From: an uncultured Rhodobacterales bacterium
Lineage (GTDB): Bacteria > Pseudomonadota > Alphaproteobacteria > Rhodobacterales > Rhodobacteraceae
DNA length: 64,000 nt
Direction of reading: 5' to 3'
Assembly: GCA_903845215.1 (NCBI GenBank)
Contig: CAIMWI010000075.1
Coordinates: 94,831 to 158,830 of the forward strand
Of the stretch, positions 47,051 to 58,525 are shown piece by piece; within the stretch, counting starts at the first letter, position 1; each line of letters starts with the position of its first letter. Both the position numbers and the translations under genes were made by a program. The notes under the pieces are model-generated. The model was not told where the DNA came from. It searched no databases and saw nothing but the letters and a program-made list of their open reading frames with translations.

Positions 47051-48133
47051 TTAGGCGTTGGGATAGTCACAATAGCCCGCAGGGCCGGGCGAATACAGCG
47101 CATCGGGGTTCATCGCGGCCAAGGGTGTGGCGTTCTTCATCCGCGCCACCAGATCGGGGTTGGCGATAAAGGCGCGGCCAATGCCCACCAGATCGCTTTC
47201 GCCCGCATCCACCGCCGCTTGGCCAGAGGCCAGATCAAAGCTGCCGCCCAAGAAAAAGGCGCGCGGCCATGCGGTGTGCAGGGCGTTCAAAAGATCGGCA
47301 GGGATCGGCGGATTGCCCATCGCGGCATGGTTGGCGATGTGCAGATAGACCAACCCTGCCGCAGCCAAGGCTTTGGTCAGGGTCAGATAGGTTTCATCCA
47401 CCTCGGGATAGGGGGTCATGCCCGATGCCATGCCATAGGGCGACAGTCGGATGCCCACGTTATCACCGCCGATGGCTGCGGCCACGTCGCGCGCCACCTC
47501 GACCACAAACTTGATCCGGTTGGCGACTGATCCGCCGTAAGCATCGCTGCGCTGGTTGGTGTGGGGGCTGAGGAATTGTTCCAAAAGGTAGCCATTGGCC
47601 CCGTGCAGCTCGATCCCGTCAAAGCCTGCGGCGATGGCGTCTTTGGCGGCGGTGACGAATTCGGCCTTGGTGGCGGCGATATCGGCAAGGGTCATCTCGG
47701 CGGGCACAGGATAGTCCTGCATCCCTTCGGCGTCAGAATACATCTGACCCGCCAAAGCCAAGGCGCTGGGGGCGATGATGCGCCCACCTTCGGGCATATT
47801 GGCGGGGTGGCTGACACGGCCGGTGTGCATCACTTGCGCAAAGATCACCCCGCCTTGGGCTTTCACGGCGGTGGTCACGGTCTTCCAAGCTGCGATCTGG
47901 GCGGGGCTCCACAATCCGGGCTGTCGGGCATAGCCGCGCCCATTGGGGGAAGGCGCGATCCCTTCGGTGACGATCAGTCCGGCCGTGGCGCGCTGGGCGT
48001 AGTAGGTTGCCATGATGGGGGTGGGCACGCCCATAGCATCGGCGCGGCAGCGGGTCATGGGGTTCATCACGATCCGGTTGGCCAGCGTGTGCGGGCCCAT
48101 TGTGTAGGGGCCAAACAGGGAAATGGAGGGCAT
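47051..48133 (-). CDS. Old Yellow Enzyme-family alkene reductase (NemA-like)
   Basis: An FMN enzyme that reduces activated C=C bonds or nitro compounds with NAD(P)H. The 360-residue protein has RIVMNPMTRCRADAMGVPT, the FMN/substrate His and Asn in GIELHGANGYLLEQFLSPH, TNQRSDAYGGS, and the C-terminal GESDLVGIGRAFIANPDLV. It belongs to the classical OYE class. No TetR-type regulator is adjacent. The 200 bases between its start and obgE contain no gene or motif that I can support. Confidence 0.94.
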   Translation of the reverse strand: MPSISLFGPYTMGPHTLANRIVMNPMTRCRADAMGVPTPIMATYYAQRATAGLIVTEGIAPSPNGRGYARQPGLWSPAQIAAWKTVTTAVKAQGGVIFAQVMHTGRVSHPANMPEGGRIIAPSALALAGQMYSDAEGMQDYPVPAEMTLADIAATKAEFVTAAKDAIAAGFDGIELHGANGYLLEQFLSPHTNQRSDAYGGSVANRIKFVVEVARDVAAAIGGDNVGIRLSPYGMASGMTPYPEVDETYLTLTKALAAAGLVYLHIANHAAMGNPPIPADLLNALHTAWPRAFFLGGSFDLASGQAAVDAGESDLVGIGRAFIANPDLVARMKNATPLAAMNPDALYSPGPAGYCDYPNA

Positions 48134-48322
48134 CAGATATCCTTTCGGGGGAATGCAGATATGTAGGTGGGGCAGAACGAGGTGGAAAACAACAAGGCGA
48201 TCTGCGCCCGACCTGTGCGGTGTAGCACGTTAAACCCCGCAAAAGCTGCCCTGAGGGGGTGCGCCGATGTAGAAGGCTTGCACCTTTGGTGTCTTGCGGC
48301 TATCGGCTGATGGGTCCCCTAG

Positions 48323-50475
<2,153 letters not shown>

Positions 50476-50484
50476 CCCAAGGCC

Positions 50485-50531
50485 CCGGGGCTCTGCCCCG
50501 GACCCCGGGATGTTTGGGCAAGTATGAAAGG
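50485..50531 (+). repeat. Family-A intergenic repeat between proB and proA
   Basis: CCGGGGC-TCT-GCCCCGG (50485-50501) is a perfect 7-bp hairpin, followed by ACCCC and the tail at 50508-50531, which differs from the 5666-5689 copy at 3 of 24 positions. The closing AAAGG (50527-31) lies 7 bases before the proA ATG, exactly as in the peptidase copy. Confidence 0.85.
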
Positions 50532-50538
50532 GCAGGGG

Positions 50539-51798
50539 ATGGACGCGCAGTATGCCGATTTGATGGCCGAGATCGGCTTGAAGGCCCGCGCCGCTGCGGC
50601 GGAATTGGCCTATGCCAGTTCAGAGCGTAAATATGCAGCCCTTGTCAGTGCGGCGCATTTCGTTTGGGACGCGCGCGCGGCCATTTTGGATGCCAACAGC
50701 GAAGATATGGCTTACGCTGAAGCCAAGGGCTTAAGTCCTGCGATGATGGACAGGTTGCGGCTGGACGATCACCGGTTGCGCGGCATTGTTGACGCCTTGC
50801 GCGCCGTGGCCGAACAACGCGATCCGGTGGGCCGCGTTCTGGCCGAATGGGACAGGCCCAATGGGTTGCATATCCAGCGGGTCGCCACCCCTTTGGGCGT
50901 GGTGGGCGTGATCTATGAAAGCCGTCCGAATGTAACGGCGGATGCGGGGGCTTTGTGCCTGAAGGCGGGCAATGCTGTGATTTTGCGGGGCGGGTCGGAA
51001 AGCTTCCATTCCTCGACCGCGCTGCATGATTGCATGGTGCGCGGCCTGCGCGAGGCGCGTTTGCCCGAGGCTGCGATCCAACTGATCCCCACGCGTGACC
51101 GCGAGATGGTGTCGGCTATGCTGGCGGCAACGCCCTATATCGACGTGATCGTGCCGCGGGGGGGTAAAGGCTTGGTGGGATTGGTGCAGCGCGAAGCGCG
51201 GGTGCCAGTCTTTGCCCATCTGGAAGGGATCTGCCACATCTACGCCGACCGCGACGCCGACGTGGAAAAGGCCCGCCGCGTGGTGATCAACGCCAAGACG
51301 CGGCGGACGGGGGTGTGTGGGGCGGCGGAATGTTTGCTGATCGACTGGCAGTTTTACACCCGCCACGGCGCTGTGCTGATCGAGGATTTGCTTAAAGCCG
51401 GTGTCGAGGTGCGCACCGAGGGCGAGTTGTTGAAGGTTGCAGGCACCGTGCCCGCAGCGCCTGACGATTTCGGGCGTGAGTTTCTGGACATGGTCATTGC
51501 CGCCAAACTGGTCGACGGGGTGGAGGATGCCATGGCGCATATCCGCACCTACGGATCGAACCACACCGAATCGATCCTGACCGAGAATGACGCCACCGCC
51601 GCCTTGTTCTTTCAGCGGCTGGACTCTGCGATCTTGATGCGCAACGCCTCGACCCAGTTTGCCGATGGGGGTGAGTTTGGCATGGGCGGCGAGATTGGTA
51701 TTGCCACGGGCAAGCTGCACGCGCGTGGGCCGGTGGGGGCCGAGCAATTGTGCAGCTTTAAATATCTGGTCACCGGTGACGGGACGATCAGAAGCTAA
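50539..51798 (+). CDS. proA: Glutamate-5-semialdehyde dehydrogenase (gamma-glutamyl phosphate reductase)
   Basis: Second proline-synthesis step: NADPH-dependent reduction of glutamyl 5-phosphate. The 419-residue protein has [20 protein letters not shown] (about 110), [14 protein letters not shown], the catalytic cysteine in [15 protein letters not shown] (about 255) and [23 protein letters not shown] 50539 is chosen over ATG 50524 because AAAGG from the repeat tail is spaced 7 bases from it. Its end overlaps the convergent chpT-like gene by 11 bases. Confidence 0.97.
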   Translation: MDAQYADLMAEIGLKARAAAAELAYASSERKYAALVSAAHFVWDARAAILDANSEDMAYAEAKGLSPAMMDRLRLDDHRLRGIVDALRAVAEQRDPVGRVLAEWDRPNGLHIQRVATPLGVVGVIYESRPNVTADAGALCLKAGNAVILRGGSESFHSSTALHDCMVRGLREARLPEAAIQLIPTRDREMVSAMLAATPYIDVIVPRGGKGLVGLVQREARVPVFAHLEGICHIYADRDADVEKARRVVINAKTRRTGVCGAAECLLIDWQFYTRHGAVLIEDLLKAGVEVRTEGELLKVAGTVPAAPDDFGREFLDMVIAAKLVDGVEDAMAHIRTYGSNHTESILTENDATAALFFQRLDSAILMRNASTQFADGGEFGMGGEIGIATGKLHARGPVGAEQLCSFKYLVTGDGTIRS

Positions 51799-52399
51799 GC
51801 TTGATTGACTCCGCCGCGAACTCTGCCGTCAGGCGGAACTGGTGGCGGGTGATTTCCTGCGCGGCCAAGGGGAAATGCACGCTGGCGGGGGTTGCTTCAG
51901 GGGTTGCGGCGGGGTTGGTGAGCATGTCCCACAGCGGGGCGTCTAGCCGCAGTTTTGCCGCATGTGCCACGATCTGCCAGCGCCCACCGTCGGCCTGAAC
52001 CGTGATCTTGCCGCCGTAAGCCAAAGCGCTTTCCAGACACATCAGCAAAAGGAAGGCGATCTTCACCTCGATCCTGGGCAAATCTGGCCGCGTCTGCCAC
52101 GCAATCGACAAACGCCCGCCTTGGGTAATATCTGACAAAATGCCCGCCGCCTCGGCCGCGCCAAGGCGTTGGTCTGCCGTTGCAGCGCCAAAGGCCACGC
52201 GAAAAAAGCGAATGCGCGCATTGGCGTGGCCCACGCTTTCAGCGATTAGCACCATTTCGGGGCCTTGGGCCGTTGCGTCCATCATCAAAAGCTCTAGCCC
52301 ATTGCCGATGGCCCCAATCGGGCTGATAAGATCATGGCAAATGCGCGATGCCAGCAGGGCTGCAAGGTCCGCTCGGCTGGGCGCGTAACTGTCGGACAT
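51788..52399 (-). CDS. ChpT-like histidine phosphotransferase
   Basis: A 203-residue protein with the histidine phosphotransferase helix [20 protein letters not shown] (His about residue 22 is the likely phosphorylation site) and a degenerate ATPase-like domain. This architecture is that of ChpT, which relays phosphate from CckA to CtrA and CpdR; in Rhodobacterales this relay controls motility and gene-transfer-agent genes. ATG 52399 is chosen with AAAGG 6 bases upstream; the frame stays open to 52567. It is divergent from DUF3553, with only 24 bases between the starts. Confidence 0.85.
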   Translation of the reverse strand: MSDSYAPSRADLAALLASRICHDLISPIGAIGNGLELLMMDATAQGPEMVLIAESVGHANARIRFFRVAFGAATADQRLGAAEAAGILSDITQGGRLSIAWQTRPDLPRIEVKIAFLLLMCLESALAYGGKITVQADGGRWQIVAHAAKLRLDAPLWDMLTNPAATPEATPASVHFPLAAQEITRHQFRLTAEFAAESIKLSF

Positions 52400-52423
52400 G
52401 TCCATCCTTTCGCGAGGTCTTTG

Positions 52424-52609
52424 ATGCGGTCGTTCTTGGAACCAGGAATGTTGGTGCGCCACCCCACGCAAGGGGAGTGGGGCTTGGGTCAGGTACAATC
52501 GCTCATCAATGGTAAATGCACGGTTAACTTTGAGCATAAAGGTAAGGTGGTTCTTGATATTCGCCACGTTGACCTGATTTTGGATTTTTCAACAGGGCCT
52601 TCGCCGTAA
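52424..52609 (+). CDS. DUF3553 domain-containing small protein
   Basis: A 61-residue protein. The core FLEPGMLVRHPTQGEWGLGQ, then SLINGKCTVNFEHKGK, matches DUF3553, a small SH3-like fold related to the RNAP-interacting CarD/UvrD C-terminal type by general appearance. Function unknown. ATG 52424 has GAGG 6 bases before it. Position next to chpT-like and before olsBA may be a conserved Rhodobacterales neighbourhood. Confidence 0.85.
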   Translation: MRSFLEPGMLVRHPTQGEWGLGQVQSLINGKCTVNFEHKGKVVLDIRHVDLILDFSTGPSP

Positions 52610-52688
52610 GTCTTGGTGTCACAAAACCTTCATCTTTTGGCCGCATGGCCCTATAGGACAGCCGTCTTTGGAACAAAGTGCGCCTCAT

Positions 52689-53468
52689 ATGACATCCGAT
52701 GCCCTTATCTTGCGGTTGGCCCAAGATCCCCGTGATCTAAGGGCGGCGCAACGGCTGCGCTATGAGGTGTTCATCGAAGAGTTGGGCGCGGATGGCCCGA
52801 TGGTCGACCATGACGCGCGGCTAGAGATTGATGCCTTCGACCCATTCTTTGATCATTTGCTGCTGATTGATCCCAAGCGTGATCCGGCCACGCTGTCAGA
52901 TGTGGTGGGGGTATACCGGTTGCTTCCGCCCGAACGCTTTGCAGCGGCGGGGCGGTTTTATTCGGAAACAGAGTTCGATCTGACCGCGTTGAAATCCAGC
53001 GGGCGGCGGTTGCTGGAACTGGGGCGTTCGTGTGTGCACCGCGATATGCGGGGCGGGGCGGCGATGTTTTTGTTGTGGAACGGCTTGGCTGATTATGTGC
53101 TGGAACGCGAGATTGAGGTGCTGTTTGGCGCGGCCTCGTTCCACGGCACCGATGTGGCGGCCTTGGCGCAGCCTTTGGCGTTTTTGCACCACAACCACCG
53201 CGCGCCGCAGAGCCTGCGCGTGGCCCCGATGCCCGCCCATGCCCAAGCGATGGATCTGTTGGCTGCCGATCAGGTGATCCGCGCCAAGGCGATGGCGGGG
53301 ATCCCTGCGCTGATCAAAGCCTATCTGCGCTTGGGCGGCTTTGTGTCAGACGGGGCCTGGGTCGACCATGCATTCAACACGGTTGATGTCTGTCTGGTGA
53401 TGGACACCGCACAGATGAGTGCCAAGCACCGCGATTTTTACACCCGAAAGCAGGGCCGTGACGGATGA
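52689..53468 (+). CDS. olsB: L-ornithine N-acyltransferase (3-hydroxyacyl-ACP dependent)
   Basis: First step of ornithine-lipid synthesis: transfers a 3-hydroxyacyl chain from ACP to ornithine, forming lyso-ornithine lipid. The 259-residue GNAT-like protein has LRAAQRLRYEVFIEELGADG, VVGVYRLLPPERFAAAGRFY, LELGRSCVHRDMRGGAAMF and DVAALAQPLAFLHHNHRAP, all OlsB-like. ATG 52689 is preferred over TTG 52668. Its stop overlaps olsA by 4 bases, forming the olsBA pair. The lipids are phosphorus-free membrane lipids, often made under phosphate limitation. Confidence 0.92.
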   Translation: MTSDALILRLAQDPRDLRAAQRLRYEVFIEELGADGPMVDHDARLEIDAFDPFFDHLLLIDPKRDPATLSDVVGVYRLLPPERFAAAGRFYSETEFDLTALKSSGRRLLELGRSCVHRDMRGGAAMFLLWNGLADYVLEREIEVLFGAASFHGTDVAALAQPLAFLHHNHRAPQSLRVAPMPAHAQAMDLLAADQVIRAKAMAGIPALIKAYLRLGGFVSDGAWVDHAFNTVDVCLVMDTAQMSAKHRDFYTRKQGRDG

Positions 53469-54298
53469 GTGATTGGCTGCATCAGCGCTATACGCCGCCC
53501 CGTATCTTGGCCCTCGGATGGCTTCGGGTGCTGGTGCGCGGGTTGGTCTTGGGCGTGGTGACTTATGGCGGGCTGGTGATCTTGCTGGCGCTGCGCGCGA
53601 TTGAGCGGCCCTTGTTCGGGCTGCACCGCCCTTGGACGCCCTTTATCACCCAAGCCGTCTGCCGCACTGCACTTTTCATTTTGCGGCTGCGCTACAGCGT
53701 GCGGGGCACGCCCATGTTGGCCCCGGGGGCCTATGTGGCCAATCACAGTTCATGGCTTGATATCTTCACGCTTAACGCCGGAGCACGCTTATACTTCGTG
53801 GCCAAGGCCGAGGTCTCGGGATGGGCCGGCATCGGCTGGCTGGCGCGTGCGACAGGCACGGTCTTTATCGCCCGCAAAGGGCCCGAGGCCAAGCGCCAGC
53901 AAGCCCTGTTTGAAGCGCGGCTTGGCGCGGGGCATCCGTTGATGTTCTTTCCCGAAGGCACGAGCACCGATGCGCTTCGGGTGTTGCCGTTCAAATCCAC
54001 TTTGTTTGCGGCGTTCTTCACCGCCCAAGTGCCCGTGCCTTTGCAGATCCAACCGATCACGGTGATCTATCACGCCCCGCACGGGGCCGATCCGCGCCAT
54101 TACGGGTGGTGGGGCGATATGAGCTTTGCGCCGCATCTTCTGATGGTCTTGGCCGATGCGCGGCCCGGGCGGGTCGAGGTGATTTATCACCAACCCGTGC
54201 CGGTGCACGCCTTTGCCAATCGCAAGGACTTGTCGGCCTATTGCGAGCGCGTCATCCGCACCAGCCATCCGCTGGCGGCAGCGTCACAAGATCGGTGA
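53465..54298 (+). CDS. olsA: Lyso-ornithine lipid O-acyltransferase (PlsC family)
   Basis: Second step of ornithine-lipid synthesis: acylates the 3-hydroxyl group of lyso-ornithine lipid. The 277-residue membrane-bound protein has an N-terminal helix (VLVRGLVLGVVTYGGLVILL), the HX4D motif in NHSSWLDIF (about 95), TGTVFIARKGPEAKRQ and the acceptor motif FFPEGTSTDALRVLPFKSTL. Coupled to olsB by an ATGA overlap. The end overlaps the convergent thiE-like gene by 15 bases. Confidence 0.92.
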   Translation: MSDWLHQRYTPPRILALGWLRVLVRGLVLGVVTYGGLVILLALRAIERPLFGLHRPWTPFITQAVCRTALFILRLRYSVRGTPMLAPGAYVANHSSWLDIFTLNAGARLYFVAKAEVSGWAGIGWLARATGTVFIARKGPEAKRQQALFEARLGAGHPLMFFPEGTSTDALRVLPFKSTLFAAFFTAQVPVPLQIQPITVIYHAPHGADPRHYGWWGDMSFAPHLLMVLADARPGRVEVIYHQPVPVHAFANRKDLSAYCERVIRTSHPLAAASQDR

Positions 54299-54904
54299 CA
54301 GGATCGCTTTAAGGGCGGCAAGCGGGTCTTCTGCCGCCCAGATTTCCGGCCCAAGCGCGAAAAAGTCGGTCACGGGCGCAAAGCTTTCCACCAAGTCGCG
54401 GGTCAGGGCGCCTTCGGCGATCACCGGAACCTCGATCATTTCCGACCACCATTCGAACAAATCGCGCGGCGCTTGGGTGCCAAGGCCAAGGCCAGCCTCG
54501 CCGATTGGCCCAAAGGCCACATAATCGGCGCCCGCTTCGCCGGCTGTCATCCCCTCATGGCGCGAAATGCCGCAGAAACTGCCCACGATGGCATCGGCCC
54601 CCAGCTCTTTGCGCAGGGCGCGGATGGCGCGGGAACCGTCGGTCAAATGGATGCCGTCCAGCCCGTGGCGTTCGACAAACAGCGCGTGGTTTTCGATGAC
54701 GATGGCCACATCGCGGGCATGGGCCACAAGGCGGGCGGCATCGGCGGCGCGGCCGATATCGTCGGGGTCTTTGCTGGCCAAAGACAGGCGCAGGCAAGCA
54801 ATCTCGACACCGTCCATCACGCGGGCAAGGGTGGCGGGAAAGATGTCCAAATCCAGCACCGGCGGGGTGATGAGGGTGATCTGCGGGCGGTCCTGCGTGG
54901 CCAT
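54284..54904 (-). CDS. ThiE-like thiamine-phosphate synthase family protein
   Basis: A 206-residue TIM-barrel protein of the ThiE/TenI family. Recognisable strands are GLDGIHLTDGSR (pyrophosphate/thiazole loop), AIVGSFCGISRHEGM and DYVAFGPIGEAGLGLG. Canonical ThiE residues are partly lost: the QLR-K motif becomes CLRLSLAS, and the IND motif reads IENHAL. It may be a second, diverged copy with another role rather than the main thiamine enzyme. It stands alone on the minus strand, with no other thi genes nearby. Confidence 0.78.
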   Translation of the reverse strand: MATQDRPQITLITPPVLDLDIFPATLARVMDGVEIACLRLSLASKDPDDIGRAADAARLVAHARDVAIVIENHALFVERHGLDGIHLTDGSRAIRALRKELGADAIVGSFCGISRHEGMTAGEAGADYVAFGPIGEAGLGLGTQAPRDLFEWWSEMIEVPVIAEGALTRDLVESFAPVTDFFALGPEIWAAEDPLAALKAILSPIL

Positions 54905-55009
54905 GGGCGGGGTTCCTTCACGTTGCGCCTTTGCTTTAGCCCAAAGCTGTGCGCTTGTCAGGGGGGTGTGGCTGGCGTATCAGCCGCGGGTCACAAGGTG
55001 AGGCCTGCC

Positions 55010-55747
55010 ATGATCCCCCCTGTTTTCGTTCTGGTCCGCCCGCAGATGGGCGAGAATATCGGCGGCGCGGCGCGGGCCATGCTGAACTTTGGTTTGGAAC
55101 GGATGCGCGTGGTCGACCCGCGCGACGGGTGGCCTAACCCCAAGGCGGTGGCGATGGCCTCGGGCGCAGGGCGGGTGTTGGACCATGCGGGGCTGTACGG
55201 TGATCTGGACAGCGCCTTGGGGGATTGTGATTTTGTGCTGGCCACCACGGCGCGGGGGCGCGAGCTGACCAAGCCCATCTATACGCCCGAGGCGGCGATG
55301 GATTTGGTGCGTGCCATGACGGGAGCGGGTAAGAAGGTGGCCATTTTGTTCGGGCCGGAACGCGCGGGGTTGGAAAACGACGACATCATCCGCGCCAATG
55401 CCATCGTCACCGTGCCGGTCAACCCTGACTTCTTCAGCCTGAACCTAGCGCAATGCGTGCTGCTTTTGGCCTATGAATGGCGCAGGCAAACGGTTGCGGT
55501 GCCGCCCGTGGTGATGGAAATGGCCGGAGCCGATTTTGCCAACGCAGGCGAGATTCAGGCCTTGGCCGCGCATTATGAGGAAAAGCTGGATCAGGCGGGG
55601 TTCTTCTTTCCCGACCTTAAAGCCCCCAAAATGAAGCAAAGCCTGCGCAACATGTGGTCGCGCCTTGGCCTGACGCGGGCCGAGGTGCAAACCTTTCACG
55701 GCATGCTGCGCCAGATTGCGTATAAGCTTAAAACGCAAGGTGAGTGA
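55010..55747 (+). CDS. TrmJ-like tRNA (cytidine/uridine-2'-O-)-methyltransferase
   Basis: A 245-residue SPOUT-class methyltransferase. Motifs are NIGGAARAMLNFGLERMRVV (motif 1), VAILFGPERAGLENDDI (motif 2) and FSLNLAQCVLLLAYEWRR (motif 3, the knot), with a C-terminal helical extension typical of TrmJ. TrmJ methylates the ribose of C32/U32 in tRNA. ATG 55010 follows AAGGTGAGG; the open frame upstream is non-coding. A family-A repeat lies just after the stop. Confidence 0.92.
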   Translation: MIPPVFVLVRPQMGENIGGAARAMLNFGLERMRVVDPRDGWPNPKAVAMASGAGRVLDHAGLYGDLDSALGDCDFVLATTARGRELTKPIYTPEAAMDLVRAMTGAGKKVAILFGPERAGLENDDIIRANAIVTVPVNPDFFSLNLAQCVLLLAYEWRRQTVAVPPVVMEMAGADFANAGEIQALAAHYEEKLDQAGFFFPDLKAPKMKQSLRNMWSRLGLTRAEVQTFHGMLRQIAYKLKTQGE

Positions 55748-55753
55748 TCTTAA

Positions 55754-55806
55754 GCGGGGGGCTAGCCCCCCGCACCCCCCAGAGTATTTTTGCCAAGATG
55801 AAGGGG
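55754..55806 (+). repeat. Family-A intergenic repeat (diverged) between trmJ-like and ctaA
   Basis: GCGGGGGGCTAGCCCCCCGC (55754-55773) is a perfect 20-base palindrome, followed by ACCCCCC and the diverged tail AGAGTATTTTTGCC, then AAGATGAAG (55781-55803). It resembles the urease-operon copy more than the 5666 copy, suggesting two tail subtypes. Here the tail is about 100 bases from the next start (55914), so it does not provide a ribosome site. Confidence 0.75.
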
Positions 55807-55913
55807 GAAGGGTGGATCGGCTCAGATCCCAAACCCGTGACACCCCGCGGCCCACCCTTGAAGGCCCGTGCCGCGCGCACTAGGGTCTGGCGCAACAAGC
55901 TAAGGGGCAGAAG

Positions 55914-57053
55914 ATGGCGGGCAATCGCAAGATTTTCGAAGAAGTGGGTTCTGCGGGGGCGGCGAAGGTCGTCGCGGGCGGGATGATTGCAACCCCGCCT
56001 TCGGGGGCGCGGGGTGCGGTGCGGGTTTGGTTGATGGTGATCTTTGCGCTGGTGGCGGTGATGATTGCCATTGGCGGGCTGACACGCTTGACCGACAGCG
56101 GCTTGTCGATCACCGAATGGAACCCTGTGATGGGGGCCTTGCCGCCCTTGAGCGGGGCCGATTGGGCGGCGGAGTTTGGCAAGTACAAAGCCTCTCCCCA
56201 AGGGCAGATCGTGAATGCCGAGATGAGCCTTGAAGCCTTTAAACAGATTTTCTGGTGGGAATGGGGCCACCGCAATCTGGGGCGGGTGATCGGGTTGGTT
56301 TGGGCTGTGGGTTTTGGCCTGTTGACCCTGACGCGGCAGGTGCCTGTCGGGTGGGCGCCGCGGCTTTGGGGGTTGGGTGTTCTGATCGGCCTGCAAGGGG
56401 CGGTTGGCTGGTGGATGGTGGCGTCAGGGCTGACGGGGCAGATGACCTCGGTCGCGTCGTATCGTTTGGCGGTGCATCTGGGCGGGGCCTTTATCATCTT
56501 TGGTTTTATTGCCGCTTGGGTCTTTTTGCTGGGGCGGTCGGAAACCGATCTGTTGACCGCACGGCGCAGTGGCGAGCGCAAGGTGTATGGCCTGTCAACG
56601 GGTGTCATGCATTTGCTGTTCGTGCAGATCATTTTGGGGGCACTGGTTGCGGGCATTGACGCGGGGCGGAACTATCCGACTTGGCCGGATATGAACGGGG
56701 CTTTCTTTCCAGCCGATGCCTTTGACGGGCCCGCCGTGCCACTTTGGGCCAATGCGGGGGTCGTGCAGTTTGTGCACCGCTTGGTGGGGTATGTGCTTTT
56801 TGCCTTTGCCATCGTGGCGTGGAATCGGGGCCGCCAATCGGCCTATCAGGCGACGCGCCAAGCCTTTCACCTGATGATGGCGATGATGCTGGTGCAGGTG
56901 GCATTGGGCATTTTCACTGCCCTTTCCGCCGCGCAGTTGCATATGGCGATCACGCATCAGATTGGGGCGGTGATTTTGTGGGTCTTGGTCATTCGGGCGC
57001 GGCATCTGTCGGCCCATCCGATCCAGGGTTCGATCCGGAAGGGAACGGCATGA
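55914..57053 (+). CDS. ctaA: Haem A synthase (COX15/CtaA)
   Basis: Inner-membrane enzyme that oxidises the C8 methyl of haem O to a formyl group, giving haem A for aa3-type cytochrome oxidase. The 379-residue protein has eight helices. Haem-ligand histidines are seen in WEWGHRNLGRVIGL, YRLAVHLGGAF, VVQFVHRLVGYVLF and AITHQIGAV. GLTRLTDSGLSITEWNPVMG and GIDAGRNYPTWPDMNGAFFP are family signatures. It implies aerobic respiration with an aa3 oxidase. It overlaps the M32 gene by 4 bases. Confidence 0.97.
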   Translation: MAGNRKIFEEVGSAGAAKVVAGGMIATPPSGARGAVRVWLMVIFALVAVMIAIGGLTRLTDSGLSITEWNPVMGALPPLSGADWAAEFGKYKASPQGQIVNAEMSLEAFKQIFWWEWGHRNLGRVIGLVWAVGFGLLTLTRQVPVGWAPRLWGLGVLIGLQGAVGWWMVASGLTGQMTSVASYRLAVHLGGAFIIFGFIAAWVFLLGRSETDLLTARRSGERKVYGLSTGVMHLLFVQIILGALVAGIDAGRNYPTWPDMNGAFFPADAFDGPAVPLWANAGVVQFVHRLVGYVLFAFAIVAWNRGRQSAYQATRQAFHLMMAMMLVQVALGIFTALSAAQLHMAITHQIGAVILWVLVIRARHLSAHPIQGSIRKGTA

Positions 57054-58525
57054 CAAACAACCACGCTTACACGCAGTTGATGGCCTTTCAGCGTCAGACT
57101 GAGGCTTTGTCTTTGGTGGCCGAACGCTTGGGCTGGGATCAGGAAACCATGATGCCCAGCGGGTCATCCGAGCAGCGCGGCGAAGAAATGGCCGCGATGG
57201 AGGGCATTTTGCACGCCCGCCGCACCGATCCGCGCATTCTGGATTGGCTGGATGCGTCAGATCCGCAAGACGCCGCAGGCCGTGCCAAGCTGCGCCTTAT
57301 CCGCCGCAGCTTTCAGCGCGCCACCAAAGTGCCCGCCGATCTGGCGCAGAAACTGGCGCAGGTGACCTCGGTTGCGCAAGGGATCTGGGCGCAGGCGCGG
57401 GCGAACGACAGCGTGGCCGATTTTCTGCCGACGTTGGGCGAGGTGATCGCCCTGCGCCGCGAAGAGGCGGCCTGTCTGGCGCAAGGCGGCGATCTGTATG
57501 ACGCCTTGCTGGACGATTACGAACCTGGTGCCACGGCGCAGACCATCGGCGCGATGTTTGATCGGATGCGGCCAAGATTGGTGGCGCTGCGCGAGGCTGT
57601 TTTGGGCAAAACACCGCCTGCGCCTTTGGTGGGCCACTTTGCCGAGGCCGCACAGTTGCGCCTGTCGCGCGATCTGGCCAGCGCCTTTGGCTATGACTTT
57701 ACGCGGGGGCGGATTGATCTGGCGGTGCATCCGTTTTCCAGCGGGTCGGCGTCTGACAGCCGCATCACCACGCGGGTGGTGGAAAGCGATCCGTTCAACT
57801 GCATCTATTCCACCATCCACGAGGTGGGCCATTCCAGCTACGAGCTAAACATCGACCCTGATTACAAGCTCACCCCCTTGGGGCGCGGGGTGTCGATGGG
57901 GGTGCATGAAAGCCAAAGCCGGATCTATGAAAACCAGATCGGGCGTGGGCGGGGCTTTACGAAATATCTGTATGGCGAGATGAAAAGCCGGTTCGACTTT
58001 GATCTGGCCAGCGCTGAGGCCTTTTATGCCGCCGTCAACCGGGTGCAGCCGGGCTTTATTCGCACCGAAGCTGACGAGGTGCATTACAATTTGCACATCA
58101 TGATGCGCTTTGATCTGGAACGCGCCTTGGTGCGGGGCGATCTGTCCGTGGGCGATTTGGAAGCCGCTTGGAACGCGCGGTTCCTGAAGGATTTCGGCGT
58201 GAAGGTCGATCGCCCCTCGCACGGGGTGTTGCAGGATGTGCATTGGTCGGTGGGGCTTTTTGGCTATTTTCCGACCTATACCTTGGGGAATGTTTATGCG
58301 GGTTGTCTTTGGGCCGCGATGAACGCCGCCGTGCCGGGGCTAGAGGGGCCGTTGTCGCGGGGCGATACATCATCCGCTGTGGCATGGCTGCGCGAGGCTT
58401 TGCAGCGGCATGGGGGTTTGAACGCACCGCGCGAAACGATTGCACTGGCGTGCGGATTTGAGCCGAGCGAGGGGCCGCTGCTGGACTATCTGGAAGCCAA
58501 ATTCGGGGCGCTGTACGGGCTGTGA
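57050..58525 (+). CDS. M32-family metallocarboxypeptidase (Taq type)
   Basis: A 491-residue zinc carboxypeptidase that releases C-terminal residues. The zinc site is HEVGH in IHEVGHSSYELNI (about 262), with the third ligand in GVSMGVHESQSRIYENQIGR. HPFSSGSASDSRITTRV and WSVGLFGYFPTYTLGNVYA are family-specific. The start at ATG 57050 overlaps the ctaA stop; the GTG start of the following MFS gene overlaps its own stop, so the three genes are probably translated in series. Confidence 0.95.
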   Translation: MTNNHAYTQLMAFQRQTEALSLVAERLGWDQETMMPSGSSEQRGEEMAAMEGILHARRTDPRILDWLDASDPQDAAGRAKLRLIRRSFQRATKVPADLAQKLAQVTSVAQGIWAQARANDSVADFLPTLGEVIALRREEAACLAQGGDLYDALLDDYEPGATAQTIGAMFDRMRPRLVALREAVLGKTPPAPLVGHFAEAAQLRLSRDLASAFGYDFTRGRIDLAVHPFSSGSASDSRITTRVVESDPFNCIYSTIHEVGHSSYELNIDPDYKLTPLGRGVSMGVHESQSRIYENQIGRGRGFTKYLYGEMKSRFDFDLASAEAFYAAVNRVQPGFIRTEADEVHYNLHIMMRFDLERALVRGDLSVGDLEAAWNARFLKDFGVKVDRPSHGVLQDVHWSVGLFGYFPTYTLGNVYAGCLWAAMNAAVPGLEGPLSRGDTSSAVAWLREALQRHGGLNAPRETIALACGFEPSEGPLLDYLEAKFGALYGL

